Shown: one piece after another, positions 19,789-30,858 of the stretch | How the letters are laid out: every line of letters starts with the position of its first letter | Numbering within the stretch: position 1 is the first letter of the stretch | Origin: Pseudomonas sp. MWU13-2100 | GTDB lineage: Bacteria > Pseudomonadota > Gammaproteobacteria > Pseudomonadales > Pseudomonadaceae | NCBI RefSeq assembly: GCF_023242365.1 | Contig: NZ_JALLIX010000008.1 | Location: 62,001-126,000 of the forward strand | Direction of reading: 5' to 3' | Length of the DNA: 64,000 nt | The notes under the pieces: model-generated | Databases searched by the model: none | Told to the model about the DNA's origin: nothing | Seen by the model: the letters and a program-made list of their open reading frames with translations, nothing else | Program-made: the position numbers and the translations under genes

Positions 19789-20976
19789 ATGGCAACGGTA
19801 GATCGCTGGCTCCTGCCAGATGGCATCGAAGAAGTACTGCCGCCTGAAGCGGCGCGCATCGAAGTGGCGCGGCGCCAGGTGTTGGACCTGTTCCAGAGCT
19901 GGGGCTATGAGTTCGTTGTCACCCCGCATATAGAGTATCTGGAATCCTTGTTGACCGGCGCCGGTCAGGACCTGGACCTGCGCACTTTCAAGGTGATTGA
20001 CCCGCTGTCGGGCCGGCAGATGGGGTTCCGCGCCGACATCACGCCGCAGGTGGCGCGTATCGACGCCCACACCCTGCGTCGCGAAGGTCCGAGCCGTCTG
20101 TGCTACGCAGGTAGCGTGCTGCATGCGCAGCCGCGGGCCTTGTCGTCCTCGCGCAGCCCGATCCAGTTGGGTGCCGAGTTGTACGGCGATGCCAGCCCGA
20201 GCAGCGACGTCGAGGTTATCAGCCTGATGCTGGCAATGCTGCAACTGGCCGATGTGCCGGATGTGCACATGGACCTTGGTCACGTCGGTATCTACCGTGG
20301 CCTGGCTCGCGCCGCCGGCTTGTCCGGTGAAGTCGAGCAGCAGTTGTTCGATGCCCTGCAGCGCAAGGCAATCGATGAAGTAATCCAGCTGACCGAAGGT
20401 TTGCCGGCCGATCTGGCGGCCATGCTGCGGGCGTTGGTGGATCTGTGTGGCGGTCGTGAAGTGCTGGCAGCGGCGCGTGAGCGCCTGGCCGGTGCGCCGC
20501 CACAGGTCGCGGCGGCGCTGGATGACCTGCTGGCGATTGCCGAGCGGTTGTCCGCGCGCTTCCCGCAGTTGCCGCTGTATTTCGACCTGGGCGAGCTGCG
20601 CGGTTACCACTACCACACCGGCGTGGTGTTCGCGGTGTTCGTGCCGGGTGTCGGCCAGGCCATCGCCCAGGGCGGTCGCTACGACGATATCGGCGCGGAC
20701 TTCGGGCGTGCGCGTCCGGCGACGGGCTTTTCCACCGATTTGAAAACCCTGGTGACCCTGGGGCGTGCCGAAATCGAGCTACCGTCTGGCGGTATCTGGA
20801 TGCCTGACAGCACGGATGCGGCACTCTGGCAGTTGGTTTGCCAGTTGCGCGGCGAGGGTCAGCGTGTGGTCCAGGGCTTGCCCGGACAACCATTGGCCGC
20901 CGCCCGCGAAGCAGGCTGCGACCGGCAATTGATTCAGCAGAACGGGCTTTGGCAAGTATTGCCGCTGGCTTCTTGA
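19789..20976 (+). CDS. hisZ: ATP phosphoribosyltransferase regulatory subunit HisZ
   Basis: HisRS-like subunit required by the short form of HisG for the first step of histidine synthesis; it mediates histidine feedback. The 395-residue protein starts [19 protein letters not shown] and carries class II synthetase-like motifs ([35 protein letters not shown]). It lacks the anticodon-binding domain of a true HisRS. The ATG follows AGGGGAAAGGCGTA. purA follows, as in other pseudomonads. Confidence 0.95.
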   Translation: MATVDRWLLPDGIEEVLPPEAARIEVARRQVLDLFQSWGYEFVVTPHIEYLESLLTGAGQDLDLRTFKVIDPLSGRQMGFRADITPQVARIDAHTLRREGPSRLCYAGSVLHAQPRALSSSRSPIQLGAELYGDASPSSDVEVISLMLAMLQLADVPDVHMDLGHVGIYRGLARAAGLSGEVEQQLFDALQRKAIDEVIQLTEGLPADLAAMLRALVDLCGGREVLAAARERLAGAPPQVAAALDDLLAIAERLSARFPQLPLYFDLGELRGYHYHTGVVFAVFVPGVGQAIAQGGRYDDIGADFGRARPATGFSTDLKTLVTLGRAEIELPSGGIWMPDSTDAALWQLVCQLRGEGQRVVQGLPGQPLAAAREAGCDRQLIQQNGLWQVLPLAS

Positions 20977-22323
<1,347 letters not shown>

Positions 22324-22343
22324 TAAGCCGTTGATGTAGATCA

Positions 22344-22369
22344 CAAAGGACCTCTTTTGGGGTCCTTTG
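22344..22369 (+). terminator. Terminator after purA
   Basis: CAAAGGACC and GGTCCTTTG form a 9-bp stem with an 8-base loop 20 bp after the purA stop, followed by a modest T-rich tail. Confidence 0.75.
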
Positions 22370-22463
22370 TCGTTTCTGCCTGTTGTTCGGCACGGGCCTT
22401 GCTGGGATTATCCTCTAAAAAGGGTGCTATCAAATTAATGGCGCCAAAGTCGAGGAATCTCCC

Positions 22464-24398
22464 GTGTCGGCCGTTCTCTCACTGTTACAAAGCCGTCTAT
22501 TGCGGCCTGTGTTCGTTACCCTGGGTATCGCTCTTTTGGTGCAGGTGCTGGTGGCGGTCGCTCTGACCCGAAGCACGGTCACTGCACTGGAGGCTGATCT
22601 GGGCACTCGCCTGGGCATCGACAGCCAGAAGTTGTCCGGCGAGTTGGAGCAGGCGGGCAAGGAGGTGACATCAAGTCTCGATGCCCTCTCGGTCAATACG
22701 CGCCAGCGTCTGAACAGCGGCCTATCCTCGCGATTGAAGGATGAGCAGGCCCAGTTGCGTGCGGCGTTGGAGAAGGATCTGCGGGATTCGGCCAACGATA
22801 TGGCGCAGTTGCTCGCCTCCGTGGCCCCTCGGGCCATGTGGGATAGCGACATACCGACCCTTTCCGAATTCGCCCGCCGTGCCCAGCGCAATCCGAACGT
22901 GCTGTTCGTGGTTTACGACGATGCGACCGGCGAACACCTGACCCGCTACCTGAACCGGGGAAACCCGATCAACCAGGCCCTGTTGGCAAAGGGTGAGGGC
23001 GAACGGGCGTTGGACAAGGTGCTCAACGCGGCGAAGAGCGATCCTTCGGTCTACTACCTCGAAGCGTCGATCAGCCCCAATGGCGTAGAGATCGGCAAGG
23101 TTCGCATGGGGGTTTCCACGGCCTCGGTCGAGGCCGACCTGAAGGCCTTGGACTTGCGTTTCGCGGCCTTGATCGCCAGCAGCGACAAGCTGGTGGGTGA
23201 CAGTCTGCAAGGGGCGTCGGCGGACAGTTCCAAGGCCATGCAGGCCCGCTTGCAATCGGCTCAGGCCACGGCTTCGCAAATGCAGGCCAACACCACCGCA
23301 ACCGTGCAGGATGCGGCGCAGACCTTGCGTTGGCGGATCGGCATGGGCCTGGCCCTGGTCGGTCTCGGCGTGCTGCTGTTGCTGGCGGTGGTGCTGGGGC
23401 GGCGGGTGGTCAACAAGCTGCATCTGCTGATTGCGGCCTTGAATGACCTGGCGGCCGGGGAGGGTGACCTGACCAAGCGCGTCCAGCTCAACAGCAATGA
23501 CGAGATCGGTGACATGGCCTCGGCGGTGAATCGCTTTGTCGACAAGTTGCAGCCGATCGTGCGCGAAGCGGGGGATGTGGCGCAGCGTACCGGGGTGGAA
23601 ATCGGCCAGATGACCTTGCGCAATGCCGGTGCCGATGCGGCCGCGAATTTGCAGCGTGACGAAGTGGCGCAGAGCTTGCGCGAGCTGTCGAAAATGGCGG
23701 ATGACGCGCAGACCGAAAGCCATGCGATGCAGGCGGCGTTGAAGCAGGTGGTGGATATTCGCCAGGCGACCGATGAAAACACCCGGACCTCGACCCAGGT
23801 TGGCAATCTGATCGAGGCGTTGGCCGGGCAGGTGGATACCGGTGCCAAGGTGATCGAGCGGCTGGCGCAGCAGAGTGAGCAGATTGAGGTGGTGCTGACG
23901 GTGATCCACGGGATTGCCGAGCAGACCAACCTGCTGGCCCTGAACGCGGCCATCGAGGCGGCGCGGGCGGGTGAAACCGGTCGCGGGTTTGCCGTGGTGG
24001 CGGATGAGGTGCGGGCATTGGCGAGCAAGACACAAAGCTCCACTGGCGATATCCAGGCGCATATCGGTGCCTTGCAGCAGGGCGCGCGGGAGGCCGTGGC
24101 CGCCATCGGTCAGGCGGGGCGCCAGGCCAGTGAAGGATTGGCGGTATTGCGCAGCAGTGTGAAGTTGCAGCAAAGCGTGCAGTCTTCGGTGGAGCAGGTG
24201 CATACGGCGATTGGCCTGGCGACCCAGGCGGCGGCCCATCAGGCCGAGGGCGCGCATGCGGTGCGTGGGCGGGTCGAAGTGATCCATGCCCAGGCCGAGC
24301 GCGCGGCGCAGGCGGTGGTGGAGACCACGGCCAGCGGCAAGGTGCTGGACAGCCTGGCGGGGCAGCTCAAGGCGAGCCTGGGGCAGTTCCGGGCCTGA
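22464..24398 (+). CDS. Methyl-accepting chemotaxis protein
   Basis: Transmembrane chemoreceptor signalling to CheA/CheW; its ligand cannot be read from the sequence. The 644-residue protein starts at GTG. TM1 is at about residues 15-35, followed by a periplasmic sensor of about 250 residues (helical ends with a central segment [19 protein letters not shown]). TM2 is at about 288-312, then HAMP at about 313-366 ([17 protein letters not shown]). The coiled signalling domain has the conserved tip [19 protein letters not shown] followed by [15 protein letters not shown] (about 483-520). No C-terminal CheR-binding pentapeptide is present. It is monocistronic, between the purA terminator and REP sequences. 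Confidence 0.92.
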   Translation: MSAVLSLLQSRLLRPVFVTLGIALLVQVLVAVALTRSTVTALEADLGTRLGIDSQKLSGELEQAGKEVTSSLDALSVNTRQRLNSGLSSRLKDEQAQLRAALEKDLRDSANDMAQLLASVAPRAMWDSDIPTLSEFARRAQRNPNVLFVVYDDATGEHLTRYLNRGNPINQALLAKGEGERALDKVLNAAKSDPSVYYLEASISPNGVEIGKVRMGVSTASVEADLKALDLRFAALIASSDKLVGDSLQGASADSSKAMQARLQSAQATASQMQANTTATVQDAAQTLRWRIGMGLALVGLGVLLLLAVVLGRRVVNKLHLLIAALNDLAAGEGDLTKRVQLNSNDEIGDMASAVNRFVDKLQPIVREAGDVAQRTGVEIGQMTLRNAGADAAANLQRDEVAQSLRELSKMADDAQTESHAMQAALKQVVDIRQATDENTRTSTQVGNLIEALAGQVDTGAKVIERLAQQSEQIEVVLTVIHGIAEQTNLLALNAAIEAARAGETGRGFAVVADEVRALASKTQSSTGDIQAHIGALQQGAREAVAAIGQAGRQASEGLAVLRSSVKLQQSVQSSVEQVHTAIGLATQAAAHQAEGAHAVRGRVEVIHAQAERAAQAVVETTASGKVLDSLAGQLKASLGQFRA

Positions 24399-24485
24399 CC
24401 GGGGTGTCAGTGCCGGCCTCTTCGCGGTGGTGCGGCGATCCGACAAGCTCCGCTCCCACAGTGTTTGCGCCCGATCACTGAGGGT

Positions 24486-24527
24486 GGGACGACACAAATC
24501 CTGTGGGAGCGGAGCTTGCCCGCGAAG
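24486..24527. repeat. REP palindrome (TGTGGGAGCGGAGCTTGCCC type)
   Basis: A short interspersed REP with the core GTGGGAGCGGAGCTTGCCCG followed by CGAAG. Related copies occur at 47840-47935 and 63455-63490. An inverted partner, AAGCTCCGCTCCCACAG, lies just upstream at about 24439-24457. Confidence 0.7.
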
Positions 24528-24575
24528 AGGGTCTCAAGGTCGACAAAGTACGGACCTGCGGCTGAGCAGCTACCT

Positions 24576-24711
24576 GTGGCGAGCGGGCTTGCCCGCGCTC
24601 GACTGCGAAGCCGTCGTAAAACCTGTATCCCGGCTCTGTCATGGAAAACGCGACTGCAGGTTTTTTTTGGGGGGGGCTTCGCACCCCCGCGCGGGCAAGC
24701 CCGCTCGCCAC
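24576..24711. repeat. REPIN: inverted pair of GTGGCGAGCGGGCTTGCCCG elements
   Basis: Two inverted REP units (left at 24576, right ending at 24711) flank an internal segment of about 90 bp with an unusual T8G8 homopolymer run near 24661-24676. The organisation matches at least four other elements in this window. Together with the preceding REP it fills most of the 414-bp gap between the chemoreceptor gene and tRNA-Leu. Confidence 0.75.
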
Positions 24712-24754
24712 ATGGGTGTGGTGTGTTCAGGAGACATGATGGGGTCAGAAACGC

Positions 24755-24778
24755 AAAAACCCGCTTTCGCGGGTTTTT
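24755..24778 (-). terminator. Terminator of tRNA-Leu copy 1
   Basis: AAAAACCCGC-TTTC-GCGGGTTTTT reads on the minus strand as a strong stem followed by a U-run, 34 bp downstream of the tRNA 3' end. An identical hairpin follows copy 2. Confidence 0.85.
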
Positions 24779-24812
24779 GTGAGATTCCAGAGTGATGCTC
24801 TGAAACTTGAAT

Positions 24813-24900
24813 TGGTGCCCAGAAGAAGACTCGAACTTCCACGACCTTGCGGTCACCAGCACCTGAAGCTGGCGTGTCTACCAATTTCACCATCTGGGCA
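24813..24900 (-). tRNA. tRNA-Leu(CAG), copy 1
   Basis: On the minus strand the acceptor TGCCCAG pairs with CTGGGCA followed by an encoded CCA. The anticodon stem CCAGC/GCTGG encloses TTCAGGT, giving anticodon CAG. The T arm contains GTTCGAGTC, and there is a long variable arm (TGGTGACCGCAAGGTCG region), as in class II tRNALeu. The total is 88 nt including CCA. It has its own promoter upstream and its own terminator. Confidence 0.96.
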
Positions 24901-24934
24901 GCATCAGCAGCGTTGCACGCCGTTGATGGACCGC

Positions 24935-24963
24935 ACTATACGGAGAGGCTTTTGATCTGTAAA
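24935..24963 (-). promoter_or_regulatory. Sigma-70 promoter of tRNA-Leu copy 1
   Basis: On the minus strand, TTTACA (24963-24958), a 17-bp spacer and TATAGT (24940-24935) lie 35 bp before the mature tRNA 5' end. The same promoter is repeated for copy 2. Confidence 0.8.
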
Positions 24964-25070
24964 CCCCTGTTTTTGCTTTTAATTAAATCTCGGCTGCGAG
25001 TTCGCCGTCCGTCAGGCTCCAGTGAGGGTGGGATGTGCTGAGCTCGGGAAATAGCAGGAGGCAGAAACGC

Positions 25071-25094
25071 AAAAACCCGCTTTCGCGGGTTTTT
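25071..25094 (-). terminator. Terminator of tRNA-Leu copy 2
   Basis: The hairpin is identical to that at 24755-24778, AAAAACCCGC-TTTC-GCGGGTTTTT, and lies 34 bp past the end of the second tRNA. Confidence 0.85.
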
Positions 25095-25128
25095 GTGAGA
25101 TTTCAGAGTGATAATCTGAAACTTGAAT

Positions 25129-25216
25129 TGGTGCCCAGAAGAAGACTCGAACTTCCACGACCTTGCGGTCACCAGCACCTGAAGCTGGCGTGTCTACCAA
25201 TTTCACCATCTGGGCA
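25129..25216 (-). tRNA. tRNA-Leu(CAG), copy 2
   Basis: The 88-nt sequence is identical over its length to the copy at 24813-24900, with the same anticodon CAG and encoded CCA. It lies 316 bp further along. Copy 2 has its own promoter and terminator, so the two are separate transcription units rather than one tandem transcript. The 222 bp from here to rnr hold only the promoter and A-rich spacer. Confidence 0.96.
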
Positions 25217-25249
25217 GTATCGTCAACGTCTGCGTCGTCGATGGCGCGC

Positions 25250-25278
25250 ACTATACGGAGGCGCCTTTTAACTGTAAA
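25250..25278 (-). promoter_or_regulatory. Sigma-70 promoter of tRNA-Leu copy 2
   Basis: On the minus strand, TTTACA (25278-25273), 17 bp and TATAGT (25255-25250), with the same elements and spacing as for copy 1. Confidence 0.8.
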
Positions 25279-25439
25279 CCCCTGTCATGAAAAAAACCAA
25301 AAAAAACGCTTCAAAGTGCATCGTCCGGCATTTTTCACGCTGACAAATGGGTTTTAAGGCCACCTATGTGCCTGAAATTTCCCGTTTCAATACGCGTATG
25401 CCAAACTAACCCGCATATAGACAAGGTGAAATTTATCTA

Positions 25440-28052
25440 ATGGCCGATTGGCAGTCCCTCGATCCCGAGGCCGCTCGTGAAGCGGAAAAATACGAAAACC
25501 CCATTCCTAGCCGCGAGCTTATCCTGGCGCACCTGTCCGAGCGTGGATCGCCGGCCAGTCGCGAGGAGCTGGTGGAAGAGTTCGGCCTGACCACTGAGGA
25601 TCAGCTTGAGGCTCTGCGCCGCCGCCTTCGTGCCATGGAGCGCGATGCGCAACTGATTTACACCCGTCGCGGCACCTATGCGCCGGTGGATAAGCTCGAC
25701 CTGATCCTGGGCCGCATCGCCGGTCACCGTGACGGCTTCGGCTTCCTGATCCCGGACGACGGCAGCGACGACCTGTTCATGAGCCCGGCGCAAATGCGCC
25801 TGGTGTTCGATGGCGACCGTGCCCTGGCGCGGGTTTCCGGCCTGGACCGGCGCGGACGCCGTGAAGGCGTGATCGTCGAAGTGGTGTCCCGTGCTCACGA
25901 GAGCATCGTCGGGCGTTACTTCGAGGAGGGTGGTATCGGCTTCGTCGTGGCGGACAACCCGAAGATCCAGCAGGAAGTGCTGGTGACCCCGGGCCGCAAT
26001 GCCGACGCCCGTGTCGGTCAGTTCGTCGAGGTGAAAATCACCCACTGGCCGACGCCGCGCTTCCAGCCCCAGGGCGATGTGATCGAAGTGGTCGGCAACT
26101 ACATGGCGCCCGGCATGGAAATCGATGTCGCGCTGCGCACCTATGACATTCCCCACGTCTGGCCCGAGGCCGTGCTCAAGGAAGCGGCGAAGCTCAAGCC
26201 GGAAGTCGAGGACAAGGACAAGGAGAAGCGCGTCGACCTGCGCCATCTGCCGTTCGTCACCATTGACGGCGAAGACGCCCGCGACTTCGACGATGCGGTC
26301 TACTGCGAAGCCAAGCCCGGCAAGCTGCGCCTGTTCTCCGGCGGCTGGAAGTTGTACGTGGCGATTGCCGACGTGTCCAGCTATGTGAAGATCGGTTCGG
26401 CGCTGGATACCGAGGCTCAGGTCCGCGGCAACTCGGTGTACTTCCCCGAGCGCGTGGTGCCGATGCTGCCGGAGCAACTGTCCAACGGCCTGTGCTCGCT
26501 GAACCCGCATGTCGACCGCTTGGCGATGGTCTGCGAGATGACCATCAACAAAAGCGGGCAGATGACCGACTACGTGTTCTACGAAGCGGTGATCCACTCC
26601 CATGCGCGCCTGACCTACAACAAGGTCAGCGCGATCCTGGAGCAGCCGAAGACCACCGAAGCGAAGAAGCTGCGTGGCGAGTATTCGGAAGTGGTTCCGG
26701 ATCTCAAGCAGCTCTACGCCCTGTACAAAGTATTGCTGGCGGCGCGGCATACCCGTGGCGCCATCGACTTCGAAACCCAGGAAACGCGGATCATCTTCGG
26801 TTCCGAGCGCAAGATCGCGGAAATCCGTCCGACCACCCGTAACGATGCACACAAGCTGATCGAGGAGTGCATGCTGGCGGCCAACGTGGCCACCGCCGAG
26901 TTCCTCAAGAAGCACGAGATTCCGGCGTTGTACCGGGTCCACGACGGCCCGCCGCCGGAGCGCCTGGAAAAACTCCGCGCCTTCCTCGGTGAGCTGGGCC
27001 TGTCCCTGCACAAGGGCAAGGACGGTCCGTCGCCGAAGGATTACCAGGCGTTGCTGGCCAGTATCCAGAGTCGCCCGGATTTCCACCTGATCCAGACCGT
27101 GATGCTGCGCTCCCTGAGCCAGGCGGTGTACAGCGCCGACAACCAGGGCCACTTCGGCCTGAATTACGAGGCCTACACCCACTTCACCTCGCCGATCCGC
27201 CGTTACCCGGACCTGCTGACGCACCGCGCGATTCGCAGCGTCATCCACTCCAAGCAGGACACGCCACACGTGCGTCGTGCCGGTGCGATGACCATTCCGA
27301 AAGCGCGGATCTATCCGTACGACGAAGCGGCTCTGGAGCAGTTGGGCGAGCAGTGCTCGATGAGCGAGCGGCGTGCCGATGAAGCCACCCGTGACGTGGT
27401 GAACTGGCTCAAGTGCGAGTTCATGAAGGATCGCGTGGGCGAGTCGTTCCCGGGCGTGGTGACCGCGGTGACCGGTTTCGGCCTGTTCGTCGAGCTGACC
27501 GATATCTACGTCGAAGGTCTGGTGCATGTCACCGCCTTGCCTGGCGATTACTACCATTTCGATCCGGTCCATCACCGCTTGGCGGGCGAGCGTACCGGTC
27601 GCAGCTTCCGCCTGGGTGACACGGTGGAAGTGAAAGTCATGCGCGTCGACCTCGACGAGCGCAAGATCGACTTCGAAATGGCCGAGAAAACCCTCAATGC
27701 GCCGATTGGTCGCAAGAAGCGTGGGGCTGAAACCAGCGCTCCTGCTCCAGCAGCTGTCGAGAAAGCCCCGGAGCCGGCCAGGGCCGGACGCCGTGGCGCG
27801 ACCGCGAAAAAATCGGACGACGCCTATCGCCCCAGCGATGCGGCGGCGAAAAACGCCGAAGTGCGCAGAAGCCGTGAACTGAAGCAGGCGTTGCTGGCCG
27901 AAGCCAAGAACGGCGGTAAAGGCAAGACCGAGGGAAAGCCCGCGCGCGGGACTCCGCCGGAAAAGCCGAGCAAGCATCGTAAAGGCCCGCCAAAAGCGGG
28001 CGCTGGTCCCGCGAAAAGCGGCGGGGCGCGTAAACCCAAGGGCAAGTCATGA
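25440..28052 (+). CDS. rnr: Ribonuclease R
   Basis: 3'-5' exoribonuclease that degrades structured RNA, including rRNA and trans-translation targets. The 870-residue protein has an N-terminal winged-helix domain, two cold-shock domains (GHRDGFGFLIPDDGS region) and the RNB catalytic core, with acidic cluster IDGEDARDFDDAVYCE at about residue 276-291 and HFTSPIRRYPDL further on. An S1 domain at about 660-745 (GVVTAVTGFGLFVEL) is followed by a long Lys/Ala/Pro-rich basic tail (about 755-870) typical of gammaproteobacterial RNase R. It overlaps rlmB by 4 bp. Confidence 0.97.
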   Translation: MADWQSLDPEAAREAEKYENPIPSRELILAHLSERGSPASREELVEEFGLTTEDQLEALRRRLRAMERDAQLIYTRRGTYAPVDKLDLILGRIAGHRDGFGFLIPDDGSDDLFMSPAQMRLVFDGDRALARVSGLDRRGRREGVIVEVVSRAHESIVGRYFEEGGIGFVVADNPKIQQEVLVTPGRNADARVGQFVEVKITHWPTPRFQPQGDVIEVVGNYMAPGMEIDVALRTYDIPHVWPEAVLKEAAKLKPEVEDKDKEKRVDLRHLPFVTIDGEDARDFDDAVYCEAKPGKLRLFSGGWKLYVAIADVSSYVKIGSALDTEAQVRGNSVYFPERVVPMLPEQLSNGLCSLNPHVDRLAMVCEMTINKSGQMTDYVFYEAVIHSHARLTYNKVSAILEQPKTTEAKKLRGEYSEVVPDLKQLYALYKVLLAARHTRGAIDFETQETRIIFGSERKIAEIRPTTRNDAHKLIEECMLAANVATAEFLKKHEIPALYRVHDGPPPERLEKLRAFLGELGLSLHKGKDGPSPKDYQALLASIQSRPDFHLIQTVMLRSLSQAVYSADNQGHFGLNYEAYTHFTSPIRRYPDLLTHRAIRSVIHSKQDTPHVRRAGAMTIPKARIYPYDEAALEQLGEQCSMSERRADEATRDVVNWLKCEFMKDRVGESFPGVVTAVTGFGLFVELTDIYVEGLVHVTALPGDYYHFDPVHHRLAGERTGRSFRLGDTVEVKVMRVDLDERKIDFEMAEKTLNAPIGRKKRGAETSAPAPAAVEKAPEPARAGRRGATAKKSDDAYRPSDAAAKNAEVRRSRELKQALLAEAKNGGKGKTEGKPARGTPPEKPSKHRKGPPKAGAGPAKSGGARKPKGKS

Positions 28053-28810
28053 GTCAGTTGGAAAAAATCTACGGCGTACATGCCGTAGAGGCGTTGTTGC
28101 GTCATCACCCGAAACGCGTCAAGCAGATCTGGCTGGCCGAAGGCCGCAGTGATCCACGGGTCCAGGTGCTGCTGGCGCTGGCCGCGGAAAACCGCGTATC
28201 CGTCGGTCAGGCCGAGCGTCGTGAGATGGATGCCTGGGTCGAGGGCGTGCACCAGGGCGTGGTGGCGGATGTGAGTCCGAGCCAGGTCTGGGGTGAGGCG
28301 ATGCTCGACGAGCTGCTCGATCGCACCGAAGGCGCGCCGTTGATCCTGGTGCTTGACGGCGTGACCGATCCGCACAACCTTGGCGCCTGCCTGCGCACTG
28401 CCGATGCGGCGGGTGCGTTGGCGGTGGTGGTGCCCAAGGACAAGTCGGCAACCTTGACCCCGGCGGTGCGCAAGGTGGCCTGCGGCGCGGCGGAAGTGAT
28501 TCCGCTGGTGGCGGTGACGAACCTGACGCGGACCCTGGAAAAACTCCAGCAGCGCGGCCTGTGGGTTGTCGGTACGGCGGGCGAGGCGGAGCAGGAGTTG
28601 TACCAGCAGGACCTGACCGGCCCGACCATCCTGATCATGGGTGCCGAAGGCAAGGGCATGCGCCGCCTGACCCGCGAGCATTGCGACTACCTGGTGCGCC
28701 TGCCGATGGCCGGTAGCGTCAGCAGTCTCAACGTCTCCGTGGCGACTGGCGTGTGCCTGTTCGAGGCGCTGCGCCAGCGCAGTGTCAAGGCTGCCAGCAA
28801 AAAGGCCTGA
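28049..28810 (+). CDS. rlmB: 23S rRNA Gm2251 2'-O-methyltransferase RlmB
   Basis: SpoU-family knotted methyltransferase that modifies G2251 in the ribosomal P-site loop. The 253-residue protein has the N-terminal substrate-binding domain (IYGVHAVEALLRHHPKRVKQ) and the SPOUT motifs LDGVTDPHNLGACLRTADAAG, IMGAEGKGMRRL and LPMAGSVSSLNVSVATGVC. Its start overlaps rnr (ATGA), the usual rnr-rlmB arrangement. Confidence 0.96.
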   Translation: MSQLEKIYGVHAVEALLRHHPKRVKQIWLAEGRSDPRVQVLLALAAENRVSVGQAERREMDAWVEGVHQGVVADVSPSQVWGEAMLDELLDRTEGAPLILVLDGVTDPHNLGACLRTADAAGALAVVVPKDKSATLTPAVRKVACGAAEVIPLVAVTNLTRTLEKLQQRGLWVVGTAGEAEQELYQQDLTGPTILIMGAEGKGMRRLTREHCDYLVRLPMAGSVSSLNVSVATGVCLFEALRQRSVKAASKKA

Positions 28811-28866
28811 TCCGAGGTCTTGGCCGATGCCGGCTTGTTCGCAAGTTTCAAGCCGAGCGCGGTCTT

Positions 28867-28998
28867 GTGGCGAGCGGGCTTGCCCGCGCTGGGGTGCGAA
28901 GCACCCCTGAAACCAGCAAAACCGACCCGGTCAGACAGATTGCGGTAGCTGGCTTTGCGACTGCTGCGCAGCCGAACGCGGGCAAGCCCGCTCGCCAC
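28867..28998. repeat. REPIN between rlmB and rpsF
   Basis: GTGGCGAGCGGGCTTGCCCG at the left and its inverted copy at the right flank about 90 bp. It occupies the middle of the 408-bp rlmB-rpsF gap. The rest of that gap carries the rpsF promoter and leader and no gene. Confidence 0.75.
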
Positions 28999-29070
28999 AA
29001 GGTTGCCGGCATCCACAGGGACGGAGGCGCGCATCGGCTGGTGGGGCTGTTCAAATAATCACCAATTGTC

Positions 29071-29099
29071 TTGCGCCCCTCGCCCCCCTTCTCTACAAT
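29071..29099 (+). promoter_or_regulatory. Sigma-70 promoter for the rpsF cluster
   Basis: TTGCGC, a 17-bp spacer and TACAAT, placing transcription start near 29106 and giving a leader of about 110 nt before rpsF. The leader contains TGACCGTTTTTGAGCGGCA (near 29176-29194), a small GC hairpin that could be the S6:S18 autoregulatory site known ahead of rpsF in many bacteria. That second part is inference. Confidence 0.6.
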
Positions 29100-29218
29100 T
29101 GCGCCCCTTGCCGTGATGGCTGGCGCATCTGTGCCTACTCCAGGCAAGACACACAAGTGTCATTCACTCCTTGTCTGACCGTTTTTGAGCGGCAGGCTAC
29201 AACCCGTAAGGAGCATTC

Positions 29219-29641
29219 ATGCGTCATTACGAAATCATCTTTTTGGTCCACCCGGATCAAAGCGAACAAGTCGGCGGCATGGTAGAGCGTTACACCAAGC
29301 TGATCGAAGAAGACGGCGGCAAAATCCACCGTCTGGAAGATTGGGGCCGTCGTCAACTGGCCTATGCAATCAACAATGTTCACAAGGCTCACTACGTGAT
29401 GCTGAACGTTGAATGCACTGGCAAGGCCCTGGCCGAGCTGGAAGACAACTTCCGCTACAACGATGCTGTGATCCGTAACCTGGTCATCCGTCGCGACGAA
29501 GCCGTTACCGGCCAGTCCGAGATGCTCAAGGCTGAAGAAAACCGCAGTGAGCGCCGTGAGCGTCGCGACCGTCCTGAGCACTCCGACGCCGATGGCGTTG
29601 AGGGTGATGACAGCGACGCCAGCGATAACGCTGACGAGTAA
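29219..29641 (+). CDS. rpsF: 30S ribosomal protein S6
   Basis: Binds 16S rRNA with S18 in the platform of the small subunit. The 140-residue protein begins [18 protein letters not shown] and has the conserved [15 protein letters not shown] and YHVMLN-like segment [11 protein letters not shown]. An acidic C-terminal tail follows, which in related bacteria receives post-translational glutamates (RimK). The ATG follows GTAAGGAGCATTC. It is first in rpsF-rpsR-membrane gene-rplI. Confidence 0.98.
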   Translation: MRHYEIIFLVHPDQSEQVGGMVERYTKLIEEDGGKIHRLEDWGRRQLAYAINNVHKAHYVMLNVECTGKALAELEDNFRYNDAVIRNLVIRRDEAVTGQSEMLKAEENRSERRERRDRPEHSDADGVEGDDSDASDNADE

Positions 29642-29669
29642 TCCACGGACCTTTTGAGGAGCCAATTAC

Positions 29670-29900
29670 ATGGCACGTTTCTTCCGTCGTCGTAAATTCT
29701 GCCGCTTCACCGCTGAAGACGTGAAAGAGATCGATTACAAAGATCTCAACACCCTGAAAGCCTACGTATCCGAAACCGGCAAAATCGTTCCAAGCCGTAT
29801 CACCGGTACCAAAGCTCGTTATCAGCGTCAGCTGGCCACCGCTATCAAGCGCGCCCGCTTCCTGGCCCTGCTGGCCTACACCGACAGCCACGGCCGCTGA
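29670..29900 (+). CDS. rpsR: 30S ribosomal protein S18
   Basis: Partner of S6 in the 30S platform. The 76-residue protein starts [20 protein letters not shown], ends in the conserved [17 protein letters not shown] segment and has normal length. The start is preceded by TTGAGGAGCCAATTAC. It lies 28 bp after rpsF in the same transcript. Confidence 0.98.
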
Positions 29901-29936
29901 GACCGGGCAGTCGACACGCAGTAAAGGATTGAATGC

Positions 29937-30839
29937 ATGCGCGCCTTAGCTGGATTCATCATGCGGGGACGTATGCAGGCCATGCTCGTCGTGGCCGGAT
30001 CTGCGGCATTGCCGCTGTTGTTCTGGTTGAGTGCCGCCGCCGGGTGCCTTGTGCTCCTGCGGCGCGGTTCGGACGCCCTTGGCGTCATTGGTCTGGGTGT
30101 ATTGTCGGTGCTGCTGTTCTGGCACTTCGATATCCAGAAAGACCCCACGGCCCTTCTGGTGCTGCTCGGGTCTTGCAGCCTGGCGCTGGTTTTACGCGCC
30201 GGCTATTCCTGGAACCGCGTGCTGCTGGTCAGCATGGCTGTAGGGTTGGTATGTGCGGTGAGTCTGGGGACGATTTTCAGTCCCTTCATCGAAGGGTTGG
30301 CGCAGACGTTTGAACAAGTCGTGCCGCTGGCCCTCGGTGAGGTCTACCACAAATTGTCGGTAGATCAGCGAGCGTTCCTCGCGTCACTGGCCGTGCCCCT
30401 GTTGATCACCTCGACGGCGATCTCGCTGCAGGTCTTTAGTGTGATGTGCCTGATTCTTGGGCGCTATTGGCAAGCGTTGTTGTACAACCCCGGTGGTTTC
30501 GGGCGCGAGTTTCGCGCGATCCGGATCCCCAGGAAGGTGGCGCTGTCGCTGCTGGCCGTCATGTTTGTCGCGCCGTTTATCGGCCTGCATGCATTGATTC
30601 TGTTGCCGCTGTGCAGTGTTCCGCTGGTCTTCGCCGGCCTGGCCCTGATTCACGGGCTGGTGGCGCAGAAGAAGCTGGCCAGTTTCTGGCTGGTGGGGTT
30701 GTACGTCACGCTCGTGCCATTCATGCACTTGCTCGGTCCGTTGCTCATGGTATTGGCCATTGTCGACAGCCTGATTGATTTTCGCGGACGCCTGGCGTCG
30801 AAAGATACCGATAACGGTTCCGCGAACGGTGAAGGTTAA
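29937..30839 (+). CDS. Conserved multi-spanning membrane protein between rpsR and rplI
   Basis: 300 residues with about seven or eight hydrophobic segments, for example VVAGSAALPLLFWLSAAAG near the N-terminus, VIGLGVLSVLLFWHF and LLAVMFVAPFIGLHALILL. The sequence shows an integral inner-membrane protein without a recognised catalytic motif; the arrangement resembles the YybS/DUF2232 type of membrane protein. The position between rpsR and rplI is a known habit in Pseudomonas, and AAAGGATTGA precedes the ATG, so it is co-transcribed with the ribosomal genes. The function is unknown. Confidence 0.85.
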   Translation: MRALAGFIMRGRMQAMLVVAGSAALPLLFWLSAAAGCLVLLRRGSDALGVIGLGVLSVLLFWHFDIQKDPTALLVLLGSCSLALVLRAGYSWNRVLLVSMAVGLVCAVSLGTIFSPFIEGLAQTFEQVVPLALGEVYHKLSVDQRAFLASLAVPLLITSTAISLQVFSVMCLILGRYWQALLYNPGGFGREFRAIRIPRKVALSLLAVMFVAPFIGLHALILLPLCSVPLVFAGLALIHGLVAQKKLASFWLVGLYVTLVPFMHLLGPLLMVLAIVDSLIDFRGRLASKDTDNGSANGEG

Positions 30840-30858
30840 AAGTTAAGAGGATTTCCAC

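Noticed and set aside
25437..27977. An 846-codon minus-strand frame opposite rnr.
   Set aside because: Shadow of the RNase R gene, whose domains are unambiguous; the antisense protein is low in recognisable structure.
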